A stretch of 64,000 nucleotides of DNA from DASUBN01 sp964584665 (GCA_964584665.1 CAZPAO010000009.1:6324-70323), one strand, 5' to 3'; counted from the first letter of the stretch, positions 14,460 through 22,696 are shown. Notes: generated by a model from the sequence alone, not told the origin. Numbers and translations are program-made.

Positions 14460-14966
14460 ATGACCGCATTCGATACGCCGCGCCTGCGGCTCCGGCGCCT
14501 GGGACTGGAGGACGCGCCATTCATCCTCGAGCTGGTCAACGATCCGGACTGGCTGCGCTTCATAGGCGACCGGGGCATACACGACCTGGACGCCGCACGC
14601 CGTTACATCGTGGACGGCCCCCAGGCCATGCAGGCTCGGCACGGGTTCAGCCTCTACTGCGTCACGTCTAAAGAGGACGGTGCTCCCTTGGGGATGTGCG
14701 GTCTCATCAAGCGCGACAACCTGGAGGACGTGGATCTGGGGTTCGCCTTCCTCAATGCTTGCCGCGGCCGGGGCTACGCCCGGGAAGCGGCGGCCGGCAC
14801 CCTCGAGCACGCACGGGCGCTGGGCTTGAGGCGCATCGCCGCCATAACCGATCCGGAGAATGCCCGCTCCATCCATCTCTTGGAGGGGCTCGGTTTCCGC
14901 TTCCAGGAATCCCGGGTGTTCAAGCCCGAGGAGCCGCCGTTGAAGGTGTTCCTGTGGCAGGCCTGA
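14460..14966 (+). CDS. GNAT N-acetyltransferase, RimJ/RimL-type
   Basis: A 168-residue acetyltransferase of the Acetyltransf_3 group. Hallmarks are TPRLRLRRLGLEDAPFILEL at the N-terminus, the DLGFAFLNACRGRGYAREAA acetyl-CoA motif and the C-terminal NARSIHLLEGLGFRFQE helix-strand. Members acetylate ribosomal protein N-termini, other protein N-termini or small amines; the substrate here is unknown. ATG 14460 has GAGGGGATAGAG just upstream; the open frame extends 58 codons further but into the divergent gene. A lipoprotein gene follows 27 bases later. Confidence 0.85.
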   Translation: MTAFDTPRLRLRRLGLEDAPFILELVNDPDWLRFIGDRGIHDLDAARRYIVDGPQAMQARHGFSLYCVTSKEDGAPLGMCGLIKRDNLEDVDLGFAFLNACRGRGYAREAAAGTLEHARALGLRRIAAITDPENARSIHLLEGLGFRFQESRVFKPEEPPLKVFLWQA

Positions 14967-14993
14967 AGGCATAGCGGAGGGTAGAATCACGCC

Positions 14994-15410
14994 ATGGCTC
15001 CGCTGCGTATCGCATCCTGTCTCTTGCTGCTGGCGCTCGCCGGCTGTGCCATCCAGCGCGGCGAGATCCTCGGCAAGAGCCCGCTGGATTATAAGGACAC
15101 CTCTTTCGTCGGCGTGCCCGAGGACGAATACTTCTGGATCGCGCCGCCGGCCGCGGGCCGCCATGGCGTGGCGCCTGCCTCGATGCAGATACCGCGGTCG
15201 GGGCTGTGGGTCCGCGAAGGCTGGTTCGTGGTGGAGTTCCAGTGCTTCACGCCGCGGGACCGTCCTGCGACCGCCGATCCCATACTGCCCGACACCGACG
15301 ATCAGAAGCCGGTATACCTCCACGCCGGCCATCGCTACCTATTGAGCTGCAGCCGTACCAAGGTCGGCGACATAGACGTGGCGGAAGACAGCGGCCAGCC
15401 TGCCGGCTGA
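14994..15410 (+). CDS. Small hypothetical lipoprotein
   Basis: A 138-residue protein with a clear lipoprotein signal (ASCLLLLALAGC, lipid Cys at residue 18). The residue after Cys is Ala, so sorting to the outer membrane is expected. The mature part has many aromatic residues and Pro (YFWIAPP, GLWVREGWFVVEFQCF), with two further cysteines that could form a disulfide. No family is recognised. It follows the GNAT gene closely and may share its transcript. Confidence 0.7.
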   Translation: MAPLRIASCLLLLALAGCAIQRGEILGKSPLDYKDTSFVGVPEDEYFWIAPPAAGRHGVAPASMQIPRSGLWVREGWFVVEFQCFTPRDRPATADPILPDTDDQKPVYLHAGHRYLLSCSRTKVGDIDVAEDSGQPAG

Positions 15411-15422
15411 TCCGTTTTATGT

Positions 15423-15493
15423 AAAAAATCCTGTAACCACGCGGGCTACACGCCCGTCACCGGCACGTGGCACGCGTATGACGTGGATTTTTT
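15423..15493. repeat. Inverted repeat flanking a structured leader before the two-component cassette
   Basis: AAAAAATCC (15423-15431) is repeated inverted as GGATTTTTT (15485-15493). The 53 bases between hold a small CGGGC/GCCCG hairpin. The seven-T run could terminate the lipoprotein transcript. TATGAT at 15506-15511 may be a minus-10 box for the kinase gene. Confidence 0.4.
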
Positions 15494-15574
15494 TCCCAGG
15501 CGGGCTATGATTTCGACGGCAGACGGAAAAGGGACTTCTCTCTGCAGATACCCCGAAGATATCCAGGAGCGGAC

Positions 15575-17179
15575 ATGGATAGGTCGCGGCGATTACATAT
15601 CCTCCACATCGAAGACGACGAGGTGGACGCGGAGCTGATCCGCCAGACCCTGCTGCGCTCCGACCTCGATTGCGACATCACCCTCGCCCTGTCGCGCGAC
15701 GATTACCAGGGTGCGCTCAAGGCCGGCGGCATCGACCTCATCCTCTCCGACAACCGCGGCTACGACTTCGACGGGCTGGAAGTGCTGCGCAACGTGCGTC
15801 GCAACCATCCCGGCATCCCCTTCCTGTTCCTGTCCGGCTCCTACGAGGGCAAGGACATCGCGCACCTCAAGGAAGAAGGTGCCGTGGACTGCATCCAGAA
15901 ATCCGACATCGAGTCGTTGGTGCCGGCCATCGAACGCGCCCTCGATGGTGTGCGCCCGCCGTCGGAAGAACTCTATGTGCACGGTCTGGAGAGCCTGGTC
16001 AAGGTGGCCCAGACTTTGCCCCTGGCCCGCGATCGGGACATGGTGGTGAACCTGGTGTGCCGGGCCGCGCGCGAACTCAGCGGTGCGGACGGAGTGACCT
16101 TCGTGCTGCGTGAAGGCGAGACCGGACGCGTGATCGGCGAGGACTCGATCGCGCCGCAGTGGAAGGGACAACACTTCGCGCCCGGTGAATCCGTGAGCGG
16201 TTGGGCGATGCAGCAGCGCGAGATCGCGTTGGTGGAGGACATCCATACCGATCCGCGGGTGCCCAAGGCCGCTTTGCGCGGCACACCGATGCAGAGCATG
16301 GTCGCAGTGCCGGTACGCATCGGCGATCCGGCCGGCGCCATCTGTTGCTTCTGGAAGAGCCGGCACCGTCCCAGCAGCGGAGAACTCAAGCTGCTGCAGT
16401 CCCTGGCCGAGACCACCTCGGCCGCGCTGGAGAACGTGCGGCTGTACCGGGAGATGGAGGATGAGCTGGAGGACCGCAGCCGGGACCTGGAGGCGGTGAA
16501 CCGCGAGTTGGAAGCCTTCAGCTACTCCGTGTCCCACGACCTGCGCGGCCCGCTGCGCAGCGTGAGCGGCTTCGGCAAGCTGCTCGCGAAGGACTACGAG
16601 GGCAAGCTGGATGAGGCCGGCAAGAACTTCCTCAACTACGTCACCGATGGCACCCAGCGCATCGCCATGCTGGTGGATGCGCTCCTGGATCTGTCGCGGG
16701 TGACCCGTGCCAAGCTCGACAAGCAGCCCGTGGACTTGAGCGCCCTGGCCGAAGAGGTGGCGGCCGAGCTCAAGCGGAAGGATCCGGCGCGGCATTGCAG
16801 CGTGCAGGTCGAGCCCGGCATGTGGATAGACGCGGATCCCAGGCTCGCGCGCATCGTCGTGGAGAACCTGCTCGGCAATGCCTGGAAGTTCACCGGGAAG
16901 CGTGCCGAGGCCAGCATCGAGGTGGGGCGGCTGCGGGAGAACGGCGAGGATGTGTTCTACGTGCGCGACGATGGGGCCGGCTTCGAGATGGCCTATGCCG
17001 ACAAATTGTTCACCCCGTTCCAGCGCCAGCACCGCCAGGACGAGTTCGAGGGCGCAGGCGTGGGGCTGGCCAGCACCCAGCGCATCCTGATGCGCCATGG
17101 CGGGCGCATCAGGGCCGAAGCCTCGGAAGGTGAGGGTGCCACCTTCTATTTCACCTTCGCGGAACCGCCGCGGGACTAG
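15575..17179 (+). CDS. Receiver-GAF-histidine kinase hybrid
   Basis: A 534-residue soluble signalling protein. A receiver domain (1-125) comes first, with acidic pocket HIEDDE (11-16), phospho-acceptor Asp59 and Lys109. A GAF sensor (about 140-290), a short coiled coil and a HisKA/HATPase kinase core follow. The H-box is FSYSVSHDLRGPL (His321); the N box (ENLLGNAWKF), DDGAGF and GVGLAS are all present. There is no membrane span. The loop after Asp59 reads NRGYDFDG where most receivers have xLPxxDG. It likely feeds, or is fed by, the kinase and receiver genes immediately downstream. Confidence 0.9.
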   Translation: MDRSRRLHILHIEDDEVDAELIRQTLLRSDLDCDITLALSRDDYQGALKAGGIDLILSDNRGYDFDGLEVLRNVRRNHPGIPFLFLSGSYEGKDIAHLKEEGAVDCIQKSDIESLVPAIERALDGVRPPSEELYVHGLESLVKVAQTLPLARDRDMVVNLVCRAARELSGADGVTFVLREGETGRVIGEDSIAPQWKGQHFAPGESVSGWAMQQREIALVEDIHTDPRVPKAALRGTPMQSMVAVPVRIGDPAGAICCFWKSRHRPSSGELKLLQSLAETTSAALENVRLYREMEDELEDRSRDLEAVNRELEAFSYSVSHDLRGPLRSVSGFGKLLAKDYEGKLDEAGKNFLNYVTDGTQRIAMLVDALLDLSRVTRAKLDKQPVDLSALAEEVAAELKRKDPARHCSVQVEPGMWIDADPRLARIVVENLLGNAWKFTGKRAEASIEVGRLRENGEDVFYVRDDGAGFEMAYADKLFTPFQRQHRQDEFEGAGVGLASTQRILMRHGGRIRAEASEGEGATFYFTFAEPPRD

Positions 17180-17233
17180 CGGCCTCCCCGGTCTGCCGGT
17201 ATCTTTATGACCTCCGTCCGGGAGGCGGAGTGG

Positions 17234-18676
17234 ATGGCTGACCTGCAGCAGACCGCGGATGCCGGCCGGGAGCCGGATAACTACCGTAGCGCCGAGCGCC
17301 GCACGCTGCTCGTACGTATCGCGTTCTTGTCGGCCCTGGCGCTGCTCGCCGGCATCGGCACGCTCTCTTATTATGTGGTGCGCGGGAACGCCGAGCGCGT
17401 GGCCTGGGTGGATCACACCTATGACGTGATCCGCGCCACCAACAAGCTCGTCATGGACCACAAGGATGCCGCTGCCGATGCGCGCGGCTTCATGCTCACC
17501 GGCGACACCCTGTTCGTGGATCCTTACCACGCGGCCACGGCGGCCATCCCCGCTGACCTCGACCGGCTCGCCGCGCTCATCCAGGACAATCCCATCGAGG
17601 TGAAGCGCGTCGCCGACCTCAAGACCGTGAGCGCCTCCCGGCTCCTCGCCCTCGACAAGATGCTGGAGGAGAAGCACCCGCCGGCCTCGCTGCTGGGGCC
17701 GGAGCTGACGGCACAGCTCCTCCAGAGCAAACGCAGCCTGGACGACCTGAGCGACATCACCGATGCCATGGTCGCCGAGGAGGACCAGTTGCTGGCCGAT
17801 CGCCGCGACCGCGCCACCAACGGCGGTCGTCTCACGCTGTGGGTCATGACCATCGGCGACAGCATCAGTCTCGCGGTGCTGCTGGCTTGCCTGTGGCTGC
17901 TCACCAGCGAGCTGCGCAGCCGGCGCCGCGCCGAGGCGCGGGCGCGGCTCTTGAACGCCAGCCTCACGGAGCACAACGCGCTCCTGGAGTTCAGCAACCG
18001 CGAGCTGGAAGGTTTCAGCTATTCCATCTCCCATGACCTGCGCTCGCCGCTGCGGGCCATCGACGGATTCTCGGAATTGCTGGAGCGCCGCTACGCGGGC
18101 CAGATGGACGCAGAGGGACTGAGGCTGCTCGGCGTGGTGCGGGACAGCAGCCGCCGCATGGCGGTGCTGATCGACGACTTGCTGGAGTTCTCCCGCCTCG
18201 GCCGCCGGCCGCTGCAGCTCGGGGATGTGGAGATGCGCCCGCTGGTGGAGGAATGCCTGGCCGAGGTGCTGCGAGACAACCCCTGGCGGCCGGTGATCGC
18301 CGTGGGGGAACTGCCTCCCTGCCGGGGCGACCGCTCCCTCATCCGTCAGGCATGCATCAACCTCATCGGCAATGCGGTCAAGTACAGCAGCCGGAACCCC
18401 GAGGCCCGGGTCGAGATCCTGGGCCGGGTGGAGCAGGGCGAGAGCATATACACCGTGCGGGATAATGGCGTTGGCTTCGACATGCAGTATTATGACAAAC
18501 TGTTCGGTGTGTTCCAGCGCCTGCATGCCGAGGAAGATTTCCCCGGAACCGGCGTGGGGCTAGCCATCGCCATGCGTATCATCACCAAGCATGGGGGGCG
18601 CATGTGGGCCGATGCTGCTCCGGGCAAGGGCGCCACATTCCATTTCTCCCTGCCCAGCCAGGAGGGCCGTAGATGA
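17234..18676 (+). CDS. CHASE3-type membrane histidine kinase
   Basis: A 480-residue sensor kinase. Span 1 (about 27-49) and span 2 (about 200-224) bracket a helical periplasmic domain with the CHASE3-like signature KDAAADARGFMLTGD. A coiled linker leads to HisKA (FSYSISHDLRSPL, His267) and a full HATPase domain (NLIGNAVKYSS, RDNGVGF, GTGVGLAIA). ATG 17234 was chosen because GGAGG and GGAG lie directly upstream; an ATG nine codons earlier has none. It overlaps the stand-alone receiver by four bases (ATGA), strongly suggesting that receiver is its partner. This kinase class is often bacteriophytochrome-like in its core. Confidence 0.9.
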   Translation: MADLQQTADAGREPDNYRSAERRTLLVRIAFLSALALLAGIGTLSYYVVRGNAERVAWVDHTYDVIRATNKLVMDHKDAAADARGFMLTGDTLFVDPYHAATAAIPADLDRLAALIQDNPIEVKRVADLKTVSASRLLALDKMLEEKHPPASLLGPELTAQLLQSKRSLDDLSDITDAMVAEEDQLLADRRDRATNGGRLTLWVMTIGDSISLAVLLACLWLLTSELRSRRRAEARARLLNASLTEHNALLEFSNRELEGFSYSISHDLRSPLRAIDGFSELLERRYAGQMDAEGLRLLGVVRDSSRRMAVLIDDLLEFSRLGRRPLQLGDVEMRPLVEECLAEVLRDNPWRPVIAVGELPPCRGDRSLIRQACINLIGNAVKYSSRNPEARVEILGRVEQGESIYTVRDNGVGFDMQYYDKLFGVFQRLHAEEDFPGTGVGLAIAMRIITKHGGRMWADAAPGKGATFHFSLPSQEGRR

Positions 18677-19113
18677 GCGAGTACAAGCAGGTCGAGATCC
18701 TCTACGCGGAGGACAATCCCTCCGACGCGGAGCTCACGCTCTACACGCTCAAGACGCGCAACATCGCCAACAACATCGTGTGGGTGCGGGATGGGGTGGA
18801 AGTGCTGGAGTTCGTCAAGTACCGCGGCCGCTATGCGAACCGCAGCGAAGGCATGCCGAAGATGATCCTGCTCGACCTCAAGATGCCGAAGATGGACGGC
18901 ATCGACGTGCTGCGCGCGCTGAAGGCGGACGAGGCCACCCGCGGGATCCCCGTGGTGATCATGACCTCCTCCCATGAGGAGAGCGACCTCGTGCGCAGCT
19001 ACAAGCTCGGCGTGAACAGCTACATCGTGAAGCCGGTGGACTTCGACAACTTCGCCAAGATGGTGACCGAGGTCGGCCTCTACTGGATGCTGAGCAACAA
19101 GACCCCCACCTGA
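18673..19113 (+). CDS. Stand-alone receiver-domain response regulator (Rcp1-like)
   Basis: A 146-residue single receiver domain with no output domain. The acidic pocket is AEDN (12-15), the phospho-acceptor is Asp68 (LLDLKMPKMDG), the switch Thr lies in VVIMTSS and Lys is in VKPVDF. The insert YRGRYANRSEGMPK before the phospho-site is typical of Rcp1 partners of phytochrome-like kinases. Such regulators act by protein-protein contact or as phosphate sinks. It is translationally coupled to the kinase upstream (ATGA overlap) and ends the cassette. Confidence 0.92.
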   Translation: MSEYKQVEILYAEDNPSDAELTLYTLKTRNIANNIVWVRDGVEVLEFVKYRGRYANRSEGMPKMILLDLKMPKMDGIDVLRALKADEATRGIPVVIMTSSHEESDLVRSYKLGVNSYIVKPVDFDNFAKMVTEVGLYWMLSNKTPT

Positions 19114-19144
19114 TCCCCCGCGGGAACAATGTCGCGCTCACGAC

Positions 19145-19180
19145 GGTCCTAGATGGGGTATCCCATCCAAACAGAGGACC
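19145..19180 (+). promoter_or_regulatory. Hairpin burying the ribosome binding site of the bufferin-like gene
   Basis: An outer stem GGTCCT (19145-19150) with AGGACC (19175-19180) and an inner stem GATGGG (19152-19157) with CCCATC (19162-19167) around GTAT. The GAGGA Shine-Dalgarno (19174-19178) falls inside the outer stem, nine bases before the ATG. Confidence 0.4.
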
Positions 19181-19186
19181 CTCTCC

Positions 19187-19465
19187 ATGCACAAGAACAC
19201 TGCACGCGGTCTGGCTCTCGCCACCGTCGCCGCCTCCCTGTTCGCTTTGGCCCCCATCGCCATCGCCGATGACGGTGCCCAGGCGCTCGGCAATTGCTAC
19301 GGCGTCAATGCTTGCAAGGGCAAGAGCAGCTGCAAGACCGCCACCAGCGGTTGTCAGGGCCAGAACAGCTGCAAGGGCAAGGGCTTCGTGGACAGCGTCA
19401 GCAAGGGCACCTGCGACCAGCTGGGCGGCCGCTTCAGCACCGAAGACCCGATGAAGAAGAAGTGA
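19187..19465 (+). CDS. BufA2-type bufferin-like periplasmic Cys-rich metallophore precursor
   Basis: A 92-residue exported protein. The signal peptide ends near residue 27 (PIAIADD). The mature part carries six cysteines (37, 43, 49, 56, 62, 76) in the pattern NCYGVNACKG, SCKTATSGCQG, QNSCKGKGF, TCDQLGG. This matches the small proteins named BufA2, bufferin-type copper-binding peptides whose cysteines are modified by a BufB (DUF692)/BufC enzyme pair. No bufB or bufC gene is next to it: the upstream gene is a receiver and the downstream gene is convergent. It may be an orphan precursor, or be modified by enzymes encoded elsewhere. Family call from remembered sequence pattern. Confidence 0.75.
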   Translation: MHKNTARGLALATVAASLFALAPIAIADDGAQALGNCYGVNACKGKSSCKTATSGCQGQNSCKGKGFVDSVSKGTCDQLGGRFSTEDPMKKK

Positions 19466-19510
19466 GGACCCTCCGCGCGGCAGCCGGATGGCTGCCGCGC
19501 GGACTTCATA

Positions 19511-19894
19511 TCAGCTGAGGCGGTTGCGCTTGCGGCCTCCGACCATCATCCACAGTCCGCCGTAGATGATGAAGACGGGCCACCACAACCTCCAATCCAG
19601 TTCCAGCAGGAACATCGTCGCCACCAGGATGGGTGCGCTCGCGCTCAACAGCATGCACAGCACCGCCCGGTCCAGCTTGCCGCTGCGCCGGTACTGATCC
19701 GCTGCCTGCAACAGCAGCGGCACCGCGCCAACGAGGATGAACAGCGCCCACCAGTTGTGCGGCCGGTAGAAGGGCAGGCGCATGCCGAAGTTATCCAGCA
19801 GGAAGCCCACGCCCACCGCCACCACCAGCAGGCCGATGGCGAAGCTGCTCCACATGCCGTAGCGGGGATCCTGTGGTTTTTCCTGGTCAGTCAT
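19511..19894 (-). CDS. Four-span membrane protein, LiaF/DUF5668-like
   Basis: A 127-residue protein with four hydrophobic segments. They start around SSFAIGLLVVAVGVGFLLD, WWALFILVGAVPLLLQ, AVLCMLLSASAPILVA and WWPVFIIYGGLWMMVG. The pairing of GxxFLLDNFG with WW(A/P)LFIL resembles the transmembrane module of LiaF-type envelope-stress proteins, which is also found alone. ATG 19894 (MTDQEKPQ) has GGGGAG upstream at good spacing. It converges on the bufferin-like gene. Function unknown. Confidence 0.65.
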   Translation of the reverse strand: MTDQEKPQDPRYGMWSSFAIGLLVVAVGVGFLLDNFGMRLPFYRPHNWWALFILVGAVPLLLQAADQYRRSGKLDRAVLCMLLSASAPILVATMFLLELDWRLWWPVFIIYGGLWMMVGGRKRNRLS

Positions 19895-20055
19895 GGCGCA
19901 CTCCCCTGGTTTCTGTGTGGTTACAGTAGGGCCGGCCCGACCCGGCCGCAAGTGACAGCCGTCACCACCGCGGCCTGACAGGCCGCTTGCGGCCGCGCGA
20001 GACGAGGGGTCTAATTGTCCCTCCAGCCACCTTCCATCCTCTGGGAGCGGACCGC

Positions 20056-20382
20056 ATGAGCGCAGCCATCGTGATGACCGGCAAGGCCAGCTTCGACCAG
20101 GATGTGATCCAGTCGCCCCTGCCGGTGCTGGTGGACTACTGGGCCGAGTGGTGCGCGCCGTGCAAGGCCATCGGCCCGCTGCTGGACGAGCTTGCGGTGG
20201 AATACCAGGGCAAACTGCGCATCGCCAAGGTCAACATGGACGAGGACGTGCAGATCGGCCAGAAGTACGGCGTGCGCGGCATGCCGACGCTGATGATATT
20301 CAAGAACGGTTCGGTCGAGGCGCAGAAGACCGGCGCCATGTCGAAATCGCAGCTCACCGCTTTCATCGAAGCGAACCTCTAA
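20056..20382 (+). CDS. trxA: Thioredoxin
   Basis: A 108-residue classic thioredoxin: a cytoplasmic protein-disulfide reductase that supplies electrons to ribonucleotide reductase, peroxiredoxins and methionine sulfoxide reductases. The active site is WCAPCK (Cys33, Cys36), where most TrxA proteins have WCGPCK. The buried Asp and cis-Pro (GVRGMPTLMIF) are present. The start at ATG 20056 (MSAAIVMTG) follows GGGAGCGG. The Gly-to-Ala change in the redox loop is seen in other gammaproteobacterial TrxA proteins. An aspartyl-hydroxylase-like gene starts nine bases after the stop. Confidence 0.93.
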   Translation: MSAAIVMTGKASFDQDVIQSPLPVLVDYWAEWCAPCKAIGPLLDELAVEYQGKLRIAKVNMDEDVQIGQKYGVRGMPTLMIFKNGSVEAQKTGAMSKSQLTAFIEANL

Positions 20383-20390
20383 CAGCACGC

Positions 20391-21080
20391 GTGGCCAACT
20401 TTTACGAAGCCACCTCCGGTGCGCTGCGCGGCGTCTATGACCGGCGCGTGCGGACGCCGCCGGTCCTGGACCGGGACCGCTACTTCCCAGGTCACGCGGA
20501 CTTCGAGCGTGACTGGCGCGCCATCCAGGCCGAATGCAACGCGCTCATGGGCGGCATGGCCGCGATCCCCGAGTTCCATGAACTCATGGCGGAGCAGGCC
20601 GATCTCTCCCGGCACGGCGGGCGCTTCTGGCGGCTCTACGTGTTGCGCGCCTACGGCGCGGATCACCGGCGCAACCAGGCCCGCTGCCCGGCCTTGAGCC
20701 GGCTCCTGCACGCCCATCCCGAGGTCAAGAGCGCAGCCTTCTCGATATTGGAGGCCGGCAAGCACATCCCCGCGCACCGCGGCCCCTTCCGCGGCATCCT
20801 GCGTTACCACCTGCCGCTCGTCATCCCACCGGATGTGGAAGGCCGCCCCAGCAATCGCCTGCGGGTCGATGCGGGCGTCCATGTCCTCCGCGAAGGCCAA
20901 GGCCTTCTCTGGGATGACACTTACGAGCATGAGGCCTGGAACGACAGCCGCGCGCCGCGCGCGGTGTTGCTGCTCGATGTGTTCCGCCCGGAGCTGCCTT
21001 GGGCGCTGCGTGGGCTCACCCATGCCGTCGTCGCCGCCATCGGTCTCACCTGGCGTGTGACCGGGCGGGGTCAACGCTGA
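20391..21080 (+). CDS. Aspartyl/asparaginyl beta-hydroxylase (LpxO-like) family protein
   Basis: A 229-residue Fe(II)/2-oxoglutarate-dependent dioxygenase-like protein. The double-stranded beta-helix core is seen in AFSILEAGKHIPAHRGPFRG (first His and the cofactor Arg region), LRYHLPLVIP and LLWDDTYEHEAWND (second His), with ARAVLLLDVF behind. Relatives hydroxylate peptide Asp/Asn or, as LpxO, lipid A acyl chains. A C-terminal hydrophobic stretch (AVVAAIGLTWRV) could attach it to the membrane, which favours an LpxO-like role. The start is a GTG at 20391 with no clear Shine-Dalgarno, so translation may depend on trxA just upstream. Confidence 0.75.
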   Translation: MANFYEATSGALRGVYDRRVRTPPVLDRDRYFPGHADFERDWRAIQAECNALMGGMAAIPEFHELMAEQADLSRHGGRFWRLYVLRAYGADHRRNQARCPALSRLLHAHPEVKSAAFSILEAGKHIPAHRGPFRGILRYHLPLVIPPDVEGRPSNRLRVDAGVHVLREGQGLLWDDTYEHEAWNDSRAPRAVLLLDVFRPELPWALRGLTHAVVAAIGLTWRVTGRGQR

Positions 21081-21119
21081 GTGTTTCATAACGACGGATC
21101 CGTTAAGGGGGATATCACC

Positions 21120-21905
21120 ATGCGTCTCGTCATAGTCACGGCCGGCCTGATCCTGCTCAGCGCCTGTTCCTCGGTGCCCGTCTTGGATGACCAGCCGTTG
21201 CCGTTGCAATCCGGTCAGGGCATCGCGGCGGTCACGCTGGATGCATCCCAGCGCATCCAGCAGCTGAAGTTCGCGCCCCGCTTCAAGGGCGGCAAGAGCT
21301 TCGAGGTGCCTGACACGGAGGGCGGCCCTTCCATCTATCTGCTGCCGGTGCAGGCCGGACGCTATTGCCTGCAGCACTTCTACTACGATCATCACAGCGT
21401 CGAGTCGAAGGAGGACCTGGGATGCTTCACGGTGATGGAGGGGCACATCACCTACAGCGGCACCATCGTGCCCGAGACCCAGCGCTTCAACAGCAGCGAC
21501 GAGCCGACCGTCTACACCTCCCATTACTACTACCCCGACACTTTCCTCAAATTGTTGCAGGCACACTATCCGAAGATGGCGGCAGCCTATCCCCTGGCCG
21601 CGGCCCCGGCGGCGCCCGAGGGGGCCAAAGCCAGCTCCGGAGACCACGAACTCAGCGCCTGGACCGTGGGGGATGACAAGGCCCAGGTCCATACCGTCTT
21701 CATCCGCAACAACACCAGCTGGAAGGTGAAGCTGGAGCGCTTCGTGGTCGGCGATTGCGTGAACCTGCAGCAGTCCTGCGGCGAGCAGCAGCTCGACACC
21801 GTATTGGCGCCCTTCGAGGTGCGGCAGATCGAGGTCTTCACCCCGGCGGACAAGCACGCCGGTTTCGGCTACTCCTACAGCTACAACTTCAGGTCCGTGG
21901 ACTGA
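21120..21905 (+). CDS. Hypothetical outer-membrane-type lipoprotein
   Basis: A 261-residue lipoprotein (signal RLVIVTAGLILLSAC, lipid Cys16, then Ser-Ser). The mature part is mostly beta strand with many Tyr/His (YCLQHFYYDHHS, TSHYYYPDTFLKL). An Ala/Pro-rich hinge (AAAPAAPEGAKASSG) separates a C-terminal domain with two cysteines (GDCVNLQQSCGEQQ). The start at ATG 21120 follows AAGGGGGAT. I recognise no family. It probably belongs to the transcript starting at trxA or has its own promoter in the 39-base gap. Confidence 0.7.
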   Translation: MRLVIVTAGLILLSACSSVPVLDDQPLPLQSGQGIAAVTLDASQRIQQLKFAPRFKGGKSFEVPDTEGGPSIYLLPVQAGRYCLQHFYYDHHSVESKEDLGCFTVMEGHITYSGTIVPETQRFNSSDEPTVYTSHYYYPDTFLKLLQAHYPKMAAAYPLAAAPAAPEGAKASSGDHELSAWTVGDDKAQVHTVFIRNNTSWKVKLERFVVGDCVNLQQSCGEQQLDTVLAPFEVRQIEVFTPADKHAGFGYSYSYNFRSVD

Positions 21906-21967
21906 ATCCCGGAACTCCGGTGGCGTGGAGGCGGTCCAAACCGCATCCACGCCGCCGGACACCCGCC

Positions 21968-22696
21968 ATGCGCATGATCCTCGTGCTCTCCATCTTCCTG
22001 GCCGCTGTCCAGGCACAGGCCTCTCCCACCGATGACGCCTGGTTCCAGAAGACCACCCAGGCGTTGTACGACGCGGTGGCGCCGGGGGATGCCAAGGTCT
22101 GGGACCAGGCGCTCGCCGACGACTGCATCTACACCTCCGAGGACGGGGACGTGCAGACCAAGGCGGAACTCCTGAAGGCATTCGGGCCCTTGCCCAAGGG
22201 GTTCAGCGGCGGCATCAAGCTGCGTGACCTCACGGTGCGCTATGCCGGCGACGCGGCGGTGGTGCATTACTGGAACGACGAATGGGAGGACGTGTTCGGC
22301 CAGCACCTGAAGACGACCTACGTGAGCACCGATACCTGGCGCCGCACGGCGGGCGGCTGGAAGATGTTCGCTACCCAGACCACGGTGGTGCCGCGGGACC
22401 TGGATCCGGTGGCGGTGGACCCGAAGGACTACGCGCCGCTCATCGGCGAATACAAGCTCAGCCCCGAGACCAAGAGTTCCTACCTCGTGTTCCTGAAGGA
22501 CGGGCAGCTCTTCGGCGGCCGCGACCAGAAATCCGCCACCCGGCTCATCCCGCTCTCGCCGCGCGTGTATTTCCAGGCGGGTAGCATCCACACCATGATC
22601 TTCGTGGCAGGCGGCGACGGCGCCATCACCGAGGTGCGGGAGATCCACAAGTACAACGAGTTGGCCTACCGGCGCCTGCCCGGTGCCGCGCACTGA
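21968..22696 (+). CDS. Secreted NTF2-like (DUF4440) protein with an extra C-terminal domain
   Basis: A 242-residue exported protein (signal MRMILVLSIFLAAVQAQAS). Residues about 25-140 form an NTF2-like domain (TTQALYDAVAPGDAKVWDQA, then TSEDGDVQTKAELLKAFGP and DTWRRTAGGWKMFATQ). Residues 150-242 form a second beta-rich domain (LIGEYKLSPETKSSYLVFLK, GGRDQKSATRLIPLS) like the domain that follows DUF4440 or serine beta-lactamase-like units. It is larger than the three tandem NTF2 proteins at 11587-13067 and not their close paralogue. Function unknown. Confidence 0.7.
   Translation: MRMILVLSIFLAAVQAQASPTDDAWFQKTTQALYDAVAPGDAKVWDQALADDCIYTSEDGDVQTKAELLKAFGPLPKGFSGGIKLRDLTVRYAGDAAVVHYWNDEWEDVFGQHLKTTYVSTDTWRRTAGGWKMFATQTTVVPRDLDPVAVDPKDYAPLIGEYKLSPETKSSYLVFLKDGQLFGGRDQKSATRLIPLSPRVYFQAGSIHTMIFVAGGDGAITEVREIHKYNELAYRRLPGAAH

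Noticed and set aside
15593..18526. A nearly 1000-codon open frame antisense to the two kinases
   Set aside because: The plus strand has two complete kinases with all motifs; the reverse frame is Gly/Ala/His-rich without any domain.
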